Shown here: positions 1 to 4,675 of the stretch, piece after piece
Position numbering within the stretch: the first letter of the stretch is position 1
Layout: the number at the start of each line of letters is the position of its first letter
NCBI GenBank assembly: GCA_031290405.1
Contig: JAITNO010000181.1
Location: 1-5,945 of the forward strand
Source of the DNA: Spirochaetaceae bacterium
GTDB taxonomy: Bacteria > Spirochaetota > Spirochaetia > Treponematales > Breznakiellaceae
Length of the DNA: 5,945 bases
Direction of reading: 5' to 3'
Made by a program: the position numbers and the translations under genes
The notes under the pieces: model-generated
Database searches by the model: none
What the model saw: the letters and a program-made list of their open reading frames with translations, nothing else
Told to the model about the DNA's origin: nothing

Positions 1-117
1 ATGCAGGTGGTGCAGAGCGACAAGGCGGCGTTCAAGCAGGCGGCGGAGGCGGCCTATGACGAACTGGGCTTCCGCGAGCTGCGCGACAAGATTTGGCTGG
101 AGATTGGCAAGAAGTAA
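1..117 (+). CDS. TRAP transporter solute-binding protein, DctP type (C-terminal fragment)
   Basis: Only the last 38 codons before the TAA at 115-117 are present; the gene begins upstream of the window, and the ATG at position 1 is most likely an internal Met. The fragment is rich in Ala, Lys and Glu and strongly helical, ending in RDKIWLEIGKK. This fits the C-terminal helix of DctP-family periplasmic binding proteins, which capture carboxylate or sugar-acid substrates and deliver them to the DctQM membrane complex. The fragment alone would not identify the family. The call rests mainly on position: it ends 6 nt before a clear dctQ, which is followed by dctM, and PQM is a standard TRAP order. 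A different upstream protein is possible but less likely. Confidence 0.72.
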   Translation: MQVVQSDKAAFKQAAEAAYDELGFRELRDKIWLEIGKK

Positions 118-123
118 GCTTCG

Positions 124-630
124 ATGAAGCGTCTGGTTCGGTTCTATCGGGGCTTTTGCAAGGCCGAAGAGCTTGCGGTGGCGCTGTGCATCGCCGCGAT
201 CGCCTTTCTGGTGTTCCTCTCCGCGCTTCTGCGTCTGCCTCTTATCAACCGTCCGCTTAATTGGGCGGTTGATATGTCTCTGTTGCTCTTCGCGTGGGTT
301 GTCTTTCTGGGCGCGGACACGGCGTTGCGGCGCGCTGACTTTGTGCGCGTGGATATGCTCGTCCGGCTTTTCCCGCTCAGGCTTCAAAAAATCCTCTATT
401 ATGGCTTTTACATCCTGGCCGTCGCGTTCCTCGTCGTGCTGATTCGCTATGGGCTGCCCCTGTGCGTCTCGAACAGGAAGCGTTTGTTCCAAACGTTGGG
501 GATTAGCTATTCGTGGGCGACGATGAGCGCGCCGGTGGGCTCATTTCTCCTTATCATTACGATTGTCCTCAAGCTGATTAAGCATCGGAAGGATGCGGTT
601 GTCGGTTCGCAGGGGAGGGAGGCGATCTAG
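124..630 (+). CDS. dctQ: TRAP transporter small permease subunit, DctQ family
   Basis: This 168-residue protein has the normal DctQ length and four predicted membrane helices at about residues 16-37, 48-66, 89-108 and 129-150. The N-terminus is basic (MKRLVRFYR) and the C-terminal tail is polar. The family landmark is visible between helix 2 and the next loop: WAVD at 47-50, FAWVVFLGAD at 56-65, then an Arg pair and VDML at 76-79. The family often has a His just before the VD element; here it is Phe-Val-Arg. DctQ is the small integral membrane partner of DctM in ion-gradient-driven, binding-protein-dependent uptake. The start lies 6 nt after the dctP stop with only a weak purine-rich stretch before it, so translation may be coupled to dctP. 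It abuts dctM with no gap. Confidence 0.93.
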   Translation: MKRLVRFYRGFCKAEELAVALCIAAIAFLVFLSALLRLPLINRPLNWAVDMSLLLFAWVVFLGADTALRRADFVRVDMLVRLFPLRLQKILYYGFYILAVAFLVVLIRYGLPLCVSNRKRLFQTLGISYSWATMSAPVGSFLLIITIVLKLIKHRKDAVVGSQGREAI

Positions 631-1914
631 ATGGGCGTCGTCGTCGTCGTTTTTTTGCTGTTTCTGGCTTTGGGCATGCCGGTCGCCTTTGCCATCGGCA
701 TTGCAGGCTCGATATTCTTCTTTATTACCCCCGACATTCACCTTTCCATCATCGTGCAAAAGGTCGTCTCGTCCAGCCAGAGTTTTACGCTGCTTGCCAT
801 TCCGCTTTTTGTCTTTGCCGGCAACTTAATGAACAACACGGGCATCACCTCCCGCCTGGTAAAGCTTGCGGGCGCGCTGACGGGGCACATGTACGGCAAC
901 CTGGGGCAGGTGTCCTGCGTTCTTTCAACGCTGATGGGCGGCGTCTCCGGCTCGGCGAACGCCGACGCCGCGATGGAATGCCGCGTACTGGGGCCCGAGA
1001 TGACGCGGCGCGGCTATCCGCGGGGCTATTCCGCGGCGGTCAACGGCGTTACCTCGCTGATTACGGCGACGATTCCGCCGAGCATGGGGCTTATCATCTA
1101 CGGCTCCGTCGGGGAGGTTTCCATCGGGAGGCTCTTTGCCGGCGGCTTCGTGCCCGGCTTCCTGATGATGGCCGCGTTGATGCTGACGATACGCTGGACG
1201 GCAAAGAAGCGGGGTCTGTTGCCGGAGCGGCGCAAAGCGGCAAGCTTGAAGGAGGTCGGACGGGCGGCGGTCGACGGGGTGTGGGCGCTGCTCTTCCCCG
1301 TGATTCTGATTGTGGGCATTCGCTTCGGCGTGTTCACCCCCTCAGAGTCGGGGGCTTTCGCCTGCGTCTACGCGATCTTCGTCGGCACGGTGATCTACCG
1401 CGAGCTTACCTGGGCGATGTTCTTCCGCACCTTGAAGGATACGGCGAGCGACATCGGCATTATCATGATTCTCGTGTCGCTTTCGGGCATCTTCGGCTAC
1501 GGCATCGTCTACGACCGGGTGCCGCAGGCTATGGCAAGCTTCCTTATCGGGATAACGTCGAACGCGGTGTTGATGCAGTTCATCATCATCGTGCTGCTCG
1601 TCTGCTGCGGAATGTTCATTGAGACGACGGTTATCGCGCTGCTTCTTACCCCGATACTGCTTCCCGTGGTTAGGTCGATAGGCGTCGACCCCGTACAGTT
1701 CGGCCTGGTGATGATGACGGTAACGACGATGGGGATTATGACGCCGCCGGTGGGCATCGCGCTCTATACGACCTCGACGATCATGGGCTGCAAGCCTGAA
1801 GAGACGGCAAAGCAATCCGTCCCGTTCATCCTCGCGGTCCTCGTCGTCGTCGTCGTCTGCGTGTGTTTCCGCGACGCGGTGCTCTTTATCCCGGATTTGA
1901 TTTTTGGCACGTAA
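631..1914 (+). CDS. dctM: TRAP transporter large permease subunit, DctM family
   Basis: This 427-residue, very hydrophobic protein has the typical DctM size with about a dozen membrane segments. Recognisable family blocks, in order, are LGMPVAFAIG (14-23), the AIPLFVFAGNLM stretch (56-67), GGVSGSANADAA (103-114), TATIPPSMGLIIYG (145-158), GRLFAGGFVPG (166-176), FTPSESGAF (235-243) and MGIMTPPVGIALY (367-379). The paired SGSANAD and TPPVG blocks lie in the regions that form the transport path in this ion-transporter superfamily. It is the substrate-translocating subunit in the inner membrane, using a cation gradient and receiving substrate from DctP. The ATG directly follows the dctQ TAG, and a strong GGGAGG ribosome site lies inside the end of dctQ. 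Substrate cannot be read from DctM; the adjacent KDG-kinase-like gene suggests a uronate or other sugar acid. Confidence 0.96.
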   Translation: MGVVVVVFLLFLALGMPVAFAIGIAGSIFFFITPDIHLSIIVQKVVSSSQSFTLLAIPLFVFAGNLMNNTGITSRLVKLAGALTGHMYGNLGQVSCVLSTLMGGVSGSANADAAMECRVLGPEMTRRGYPRGYSAAVNGVTSLITATIPPSMGLIIYGSVGEVSIGRLFAGGFVPGFLMMAALMLTIRWTAKKRGLLPERRKAASLKEVGRAAVDGVWALLFPVILIVGIRFGVFTPSESGAFACVYAIFVGTVIYRELTWAMFFRTLKDTASDIGIIMILVSLSGIFGYGIVYDRVPQAMASFLIGITSNAVLMQFIIIVLLVCCGMFIETTVIALLLTPILLPVVRSIGVDPVQFGLVMMTVTTMGIMTPPVGIALYTTSTIMGCKPEETAKQSVPFILAVLVVVVVCVCFRDAVLFIPDLIFGT

Positions 1915-1916
1915 TG

Positions 1917-1924
1917 CAGAGGAG
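1917..1924 (+). promoter_or_regulatory. Ribosome binding site of the PfkB kinase gene
   Basis: An AGAGGAG purine run lies between the dctM stop and the ATG at 1930, about 5 nt from that ATG. It is a strong Shine-Dalgarno match and fixes the kinase start. Confidence 0.8.
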
Positions 1925-1929
1925 TTTTT

Positions 1930-3051
1930 ATGGCGCAACTGATTATTCCGTCCGCTGACGGCGCACAACATGACTTTTTGGCTTTGGGGGCGTTGGTAAC
2001 GCGGCTTAACCCGGGCATCGTTCCTTTTTCGGAGGCTGATAGCTACGCGCTCCACGTGTCAGGCGGCGAGTACAACGTCGCGGCGAATCTTTCAAGCTGC
2101 TTCGGCATGAACACCGCCATTGCCGGCGCGATGGTGGACAACCCTATCGGCAAGCGCATCGAGAACGCCGTGCGGCGGCAAGGGGTGAGTGCCTACTACC
2201 GGCGCTTCGCCTTTGACGGCGTACGCGGCCCGAACATGGCGATAGTCTGGAGCGACCAGGGGCAGGGGGTGCGCGCGCCGGTGGTGTTCTACAACCGCGC
2301 AAACGAAGCGGCGGCGCGGCTTGCACCGGGCAGCTTCGACTGGGAAGAGATGTTCGGGCCGCCTTCCGCCCCGAACATCCGTTGGTTCCATTCGGGCGGC
2401 ATCTTCTCGGCGCTCTCCGCCGGTACCGCCGAGCTCGTCATCGAGGGGATGCGGGCGGCGAAGAAGGCCGGCGCCGTTACCTCGTTCGACCTCAACTATC
2501 GCGCAAAGCTCTGGGCGGCAGCCTCCGAGCCGCCGCTGGGCGCAGACGAAGCGGAAAGAGCCGCTCAAAAAACCCTCCGCCGCATCGCCGAAAACGTCGA
2601 CGTGCTTGTCGGCAACGAAGAGGACTTGCAGAAGGGGCTTGGGCTCAAGGGCCCCGACGCGGCCTCGAAGGACAAGCTCGACCCGTCCAGCTTCTTCAGC
2701 ATGATCGACGTCGTTATACGGGACTTCCCGAACATCAAGGCCGTCGCCACAACCCTCCGCGAGGTGCACAGCACGAACCGGCACAGCTGGGGCGCGCTGC
2801 TCTGGCTGGACGGCAAAAGCTATGCCTCCCCCGTGTGCGAGCTGGACGTTTACGACCGCGTCGGCGGCGGCGACGGCTTTGCGGCGGGGCTCATCTACGG
2901 CCTCCTGCGCGGGAAAAGCCCCGAAGAGAGTCTGCGGCTTGGTTGGTCGCACGGCGCCCTCCTTACCACGACGCCGGGGGACACCACGATGGCAAGCCTC
3001 GACCAGGTGGAGGCTTTCGCCGACGGCGGCTCGGCGAGGATACAGCGCTAG
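1930..3051 (+). CDS. kdgK: PfkB-family sugar kinase, probable 2-keto-3-deoxygluconate kinase
   Basis: This 373-residue cytoplasmic kinase belongs to the ribokinase/PfkB family. Visible signatures are the N-terminal substrate-side motif SGGEYNVAANL (44-54), FDLNYRAKLW (186-195), which is characteristic of the KDG-kinase branch, VGNEEDL (227-233), and the C-terminal ATP and catalytic signature DRVGGGDGFAAGLIYG (309-324). Asp315 is the expected catalytic base. The GGGD form replaces the commoner GAGD, as is frequent in KDG kinases. Such an enzyme would convert 2-keto-3-deoxygluconate plus ATP to KDPG, the step before KDPG aldolase in hexuronate breakdown. At 373 aa it is longer than the roughly 310-345 aa usual for KdgK; extra material sits around 200-215 and 236-260. 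It follows dctM by 15 nt and is probably in the same operon. Another sugar or sugar-acid specificity within PfkB cannot be excluded, and no aldolase gene is in view. Confidence 0.85.
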   Translation: MAQLIIPSADGAQHDFLALGALVTRLNPGIVPFSEADSYALHVSGGEYNVAANLSSCFGMNTAIAGAMVDNPIGKRIENAVRRQGVSAYYRRFAFDGVRGPNMAIVWSDQGQGVRAPVVFYNRANEAAARLAPGSFDWEEMFGPPSAPNIRWFHSGGIFSALSAGTAELVIEGMRAAKKAGAVTSFDLNYRAKLWAAASEPPLGADEAERAAQKTLRRIAENVDVLVGNEEDLQKGLGLKGPDAASKDKLDPSSFFSMIDVVIRDFPNIKAVATTLREVHSTNRHSWGALLWLDGKSYASPVCELDVYDRVGGGDGFAAGLIYGLLRGKSPEESLRLGWSHGALLTTTPGDTTMASLDQVEAFADGGSARIQR

Positions 3052-3080
3052 GCAAATCCGGCGCAATCTTGACTGCCCAC

Positions 3081-3110
3081 TTGAACTATATCCTAAAGTT
3101 AGTGTATAGA
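3081..3110 (+). promoter_or_regulatory. Candidate sigma70-type promoter for the Asp-rich protein gene
   Basis: TTGAAC at 3081-3086 and TATAGA at 3105-3110 are separated by 18 nt, giving reasonable -35 and -10 matches in an AT-rich stretch between two GC-rich genes. Transcription would begin near 3116-3118, about 45 nt before the preferred start codon. A second -35-like TTGACT at 3069-3074 has no good partner at standard spacing. The presence of a promoter implies that the acidic gene can be expressed independently of the TRAP/kinase operon. It was judged by eye only. Confidence 0.5.
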
Positions 3111-3118
3111 ATTATTTA

Positions 3119-3148
3119 CGAGGTTTAACAACCCTCGCAATTTTTTTT
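3119..3148 (+). terminator. Hairpin plus T8 tract: terminator of the TRAP/kinase operon or leader attenuator
   Basis: A CGAGG arm (3119-3123) pairs with CCTCG (3133-3137) across a 9-nt loop that can add two more A-T pairs. The sequence CAA and eight T (3141-3148) follow. This is the layout of a rho-independent terminator, though the 5-bp stem is short. It lies about 70 nt after the kinase stop and would end that operon. It also lies downstream of the candidate promoter and directly before the ribosome site of the acidic gene, so it could instead act in that gene's leader. Confidence 0.6.
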
Positions 3149-3151
3149 CAT

Positions 3152-3155
3152 GGAG
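3152..3155 (+). promoter_or_regulatory. Ribosome binding site that decides the start of the Asp-rich gene
   Basis: GGAG sits 6 nt before the ATG at 3162. The other in-frame ATG, at 3150, is preceded only by a T tract and has no ribosome site, so 3162 is the better start. Confidence 0.65.
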
Positions 3156-3161
3156 TGTGTT

Positions 3162-3449
3162 ATGGATTTAAACTATGCCGAACTTGGCGAGGAGAAGAAG
3201 CCTGCCGTGTTTTTAATGCTTTTTCGAGTCGCTCTGGATGACGACGACGACGGTTTTGACGACGACGACGAAGAATTCGATGACGACGAAGACGACGATG
3301 ATTATGACGATGACGACGACGATGACTTTGACGACGATTTCGACGACGATGACGACGACGACGACGATTTTGACGATGACGACGACGATGACGACGACGA
3401 CTTTGACGACGATGACGACGACGACGAGGAAGATGAATTCGAAGAATGA
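3162..3449 (+). CDS. Small extremely Asp-rich protein of unknown function
   Basis: I do not recognise this protein. From the preferred ATG it is 95 residues. Residues 1-25 form an ordinary N-terminal segment with a KK pair followed by a hydrophobic patch, PAVFLMLFRVAL (14-25). Residues 26-95 contain 53 Asp, 8 Glu, 1 Gly, 7 Phe and 1 Tyr, with no basic residue. Single aromatics break Asp runs of 3 to 10. The reading frame is supported by the Shine-Dalgarno site and by codon use: Asp alternates GAC (40) and GAT (13), and Phe alternates TTT and TTC. Much of the variation between units is therefore silent in this frame but would change residues in the others. There is no signal peptide and no clear membrane span; it is probably cytoplasmic. 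Possible roles by analogy are divalent-metal binding, nucleic-acid mimicry, or an acidic tail binding a basic partner. The longer version starting at 3150 would be 99 aa. Confidence 0.72.
   Translation: MDLNYAELGEEKKPAVFLMLFRVALDDDDDGFDDDDEEFDDDEDDDDYDDDDDDDFDDDFDDDDDDDDDFDDDDDDDDDDFDDDDDDDEEDEFEE
3237..3448 (+). repeat. GAC/GAT trinucleotide repeat tract inside the Asp-rich gene
   Basis: About 210 nt consist almost wholly of GAC and GAT codons interrupted by TTT, TTC, TAT, GAA or GAG. Units are uneven in length (3 to 10 Asp codons between aromatics) and not identical in DNA sequence, so this is a degenerate low-complexity tract rather than a clean microsatellite. The reverse complement reads as Arg/His/Asn-rich and another forward frame as Thr-rich; both are by-products. 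Such a tract is prone to replication slippage in multiples of three, which would change tail length without breaking the frame. Confidence 0.9.
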
Positions 3450-3465
3450 ATGACGGTGCCGTTAT

Positions 3466-3524
3466 GGACGCGCTGAAAAACTCATAGCAGGCGGATGCCT
3501 GCGCATGAGTCAATCAGCGCGTCC
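3466..3524. repeat. Nested inverted repeat between convergent genes
   Basis: There are three concentric perfect arms. The outer arm is 11 bp (3466-3476 with 3514-3524, GGACGCGCTGA and its complement). The middle arm is 6 bp (3480-3485 with 3505-3510, ACTCAT and ATGAGT). The inner arm is 6 bp (3487-3492 with 3497-3502, GCAGGC and GCCTGC) around a GGAT loop. Small asymmetric gaps separate the arms. The element fills most of the space between the stop of the Asp-rich gene (3449) and the stop of sir2 (3525), and could form a long RNA hairpin on either strand. Confidence 0.88.
3476..3510 (-). terminator. Intrinsic terminator of the LCP-rsfS-sir2 operon
   Basis: Read on the minus strand, the middle and inner arms of the nested repeat form a 12-pair hairpin with a 4-nt loop and a small internal loop. 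It starts 14 nt after the sir2 stop and is followed at once by TTTTT (complement of A3476-A3480). On the plus strand the same hairpin is followed by CAATCAGC, with no T tract, so a terminator for the Asp-rich gene here is less well supported. Confidence 0.65.
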
Positions 3525-4268
3525 TTATGCGCAGAGGGCCAGCAGCGCTTCGCAGACCGGCGCCAATTCCTCAAACTTCATCGCGGCGTTGCGGTCAAGG
3601 GACGTAGGCATATTGTTTATGATGACAATCTCCGCCCCGCCCCGCAATGCCGTCTCGGGAAGTCCGGCGGCGGGGTGGACGGTCAGACTCGTTCCCAGGA
3701 CCAGCATAAGGTCGCAGGTCCCGGCTTCCTCGTTCGCTTCCTGCATCGCGCGGGCGGGGAGCATCTCGCCGAAGAACGTTATCGCCGGTTTGAGGATCTT
3801 TCCGCATTTTGGGCATTTCGGGTATCCGCCCCCCTTGACGGCGGCAACAGCCTCTTCGAAAGAAACGCGGACGCCCGGGCAGTACAGACAATAGTGGTAT
3901 GCCGGAGACCCGTGCACCTCGATGACGCGCTTGCTGCCCCCTTTTTGGTGCAGAAAATCAATGTTCTGCGTGATAACGGCTTTCAGGAAGCCCTTCGCCT
4001 CAAGGCGGGCAAGACAGACGTGGACAACCGAAGCGGGGTATTCGTCGGCGTTATAGATGAACTCGCCCGCCGTCTTATAGTAGTACGTAGGGTCTCTCTC
4101 AAAATAATCGATGTCGAACATCCTCGAAGCGTCGAACTCCTTGTAAAGCCCGTTTTTCCCGCGAAAGTCCCGAATCCCCGACAGGGTGCTTACCCCCGCG
4201 CCGGTAAGCGCCACGCAGTGTTGTGCCGCCTTGATCTTGTCGAATAACGCAATAATGCTTTTGTCCAT
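3525..4268 (-). CDS. Sir2-family NAD-dependent protein deacylase (sirtuin)
   Basis: This 247-residue protein has the length and layout of compact bacterial sirtuins and resembles the Thermotoga Sir2 type. Visible features are the NAD-binding motif GAGVSTLSGIRDFR (23-36), TQNIDFLH (100-107), catalytic His119 in VHG (118-120), a zinc site of four Cys (127, 130, 152, 155), FFGEML (165-170), LGTSL (191-195) and VHPAAGLP (197-204). Sirtuins remove acetyl or other acyl groups from lysines in the cytoplasm, consuming NAD+ and releasing nicotinamide and O-acyl-ADP-ribose. One oddity is Arg33, where the classic motif reads SGIPDFR; the codon is CGG, one base from Pro CCG. The start at 4266-4268 has AAGGAG (4274-4279) 5 nt upstream and lies 2 nt after the rsfS stop. 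It is the last gene of the minus-strand operon. Deacylation specificity cannot be told from sequence. Confidence 0.95.
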   Translation of the reverse strand: MDKSIIALFDKIKAAQHCVALTGAGVSTLSGIRDFRGKNGLYKEFDASRMFDIDYFERDPTYYYKTAGEFIYNADEYPASVVHVCLARLEAKGFLKAVITQNIDFLHQKGGSKRVIEVHGSPAYHYCLYCPGVRVSFEEAVAAVKGGGYPKCPKCGKILKPAITFFGEMLPARAMQEANEEAGTCDLMLVLGTSLTVHPAAGLPETALRGGAEIVIINNMPTSLDRNAAMKFEELAPVCEALLALCA

Positions 4269-4270
4269 AG

Positions 4271-4675
4271 TTACTCCTTAATGTGTATGGCCCTTCCATC
4301 GCTCCATAGATGTTCAAGCTCGTAAAAGTCCCGTGCCTTCTCCGTCATAAGATGAATGATCAGGGAACCCATGTCCACTATATCCCATTCATCGCCGCGC
4401 GCGCCCTTCCTTCGGCTGTTCAAAATGGCAAGATCATGCTCCTGCGCGAACTCTTTGATGCGCCGCTTGAGCCCCGCAAGATGGGCTCCGCTCGTAACCG
4501 TCGCGACGATGAAAAAATCCGTCCACATGGAGAACGGCCTAAGATCGATCACGGCAACATTGCCGCCATGGTGTTCGGCCAACAAAGCGCCGATTTTGCG
4601 CACGTACGCCCATTCATCATCGCCATGCGGCCGCTCGTCCGCCGCCGCGTCAAGACTTTTTAGTAAACCGTCCAT
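4271..4675 (-). CDS. rsfS: Ribosome silencing factor RsfS (Iojap/YbeB family)
   Basis: This 134-residue protein carries the RsfS/Iojap domain from about residue 23 to 128. Landmarks are VIDLRPFSMWTDFFIVATV (42-60), the HLAGLKRRIKEF helix (65-76), EWDIVDMGSLIIHLM (96-110) and ARDFYELEHLW (114-124). In characterised bacteria RsfS binds ribosomal protein uL14 on the large subunit and blocks subunit joining, lowering translation under nutrient stress. The first 20 residues are a polar, acidic extension of low conservation. The ATG is preceded by GGGAAGGA (4681-4688) with 5 nt spacing, inside the end of the LCP gene, and the two genes overlap by 26 nt, so coupling is likely. The LCP-rsfS order matches the conserved nadD-yqeK-LCP-rsfS neighbourhood. 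The identification is firm. Confidence 0.96.
   Translation of the reverse strand: MDGLLKSLDAAADERPHGDDEWAYVRKIGALLAEHHGGNVAVIDLRPFSMWTDFFIVATVTSGAHLAGLKRRIKEFAQEHDLAILNSRRKGARGDEWDIVDMGSLIIHLMTEKARDFYELEHLWSDGRAIHIKE

Noticed and set aside
637..1857. Short GTC repeats near both ends of dctM (637-651 and about 1843-1857)
   Set aside because: They encode Val runs in membrane helices at the two ends of the protein and fit codon preference. A link to the GAC tract downstream is not supported.
1342..2055. Minus-strand frame rich in Asp, His and Arg opposite dctM and the kinase start
   Set aside because: It crosses the dctM-kinase junction on the wrong strand, and its composition is a by-product of GTC and GTG codons in dctM.
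2092..3066. Long minus-strand open frame antisense to the kinase, and a 248-codon forward frame at 2382-3128
   Set aside because: Both are shadow frames caused by high GC content. They lack domain-like sequence, and the kinase frame holds clear PfkB motifs.
3237..3448. CRISPR-like appearance of regularly repeated sequence
   Set aside because: There are no fixed-length repeats with unique spacers, only coding trinucleotides of uneven spacing.
3238..3453. Thr-rich forward open frame across the same tract
   Set aside because: Reading GAC/GAT one base later gives Thr (ACG, ATG) runs. It starts inside the tract and has no ribosome site.
3446..3487. 13-codon open frame overlapping the stop of the Asp-rich gene
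   Set aside because: It has an ATG overlapping the previous gene's end but is very short, lies mostly in the inverted repeat, and has no recognisable features.
3160..3513. Arg/His-rich open frame on the minus strand across the acidic gene
   Set aside because: It is the complement of the GAC/GAT tract, and it runs through the terminator hairpin. The Asp frame has the ribosome site and the synonymous variation pattern.
3495..4247. 250-codon plus-strand frame opposite sir2
   Set aside because: It is the complement of a well-supported sirtuin gene, begins in the terminator hairpin, and has no recognisable motif.
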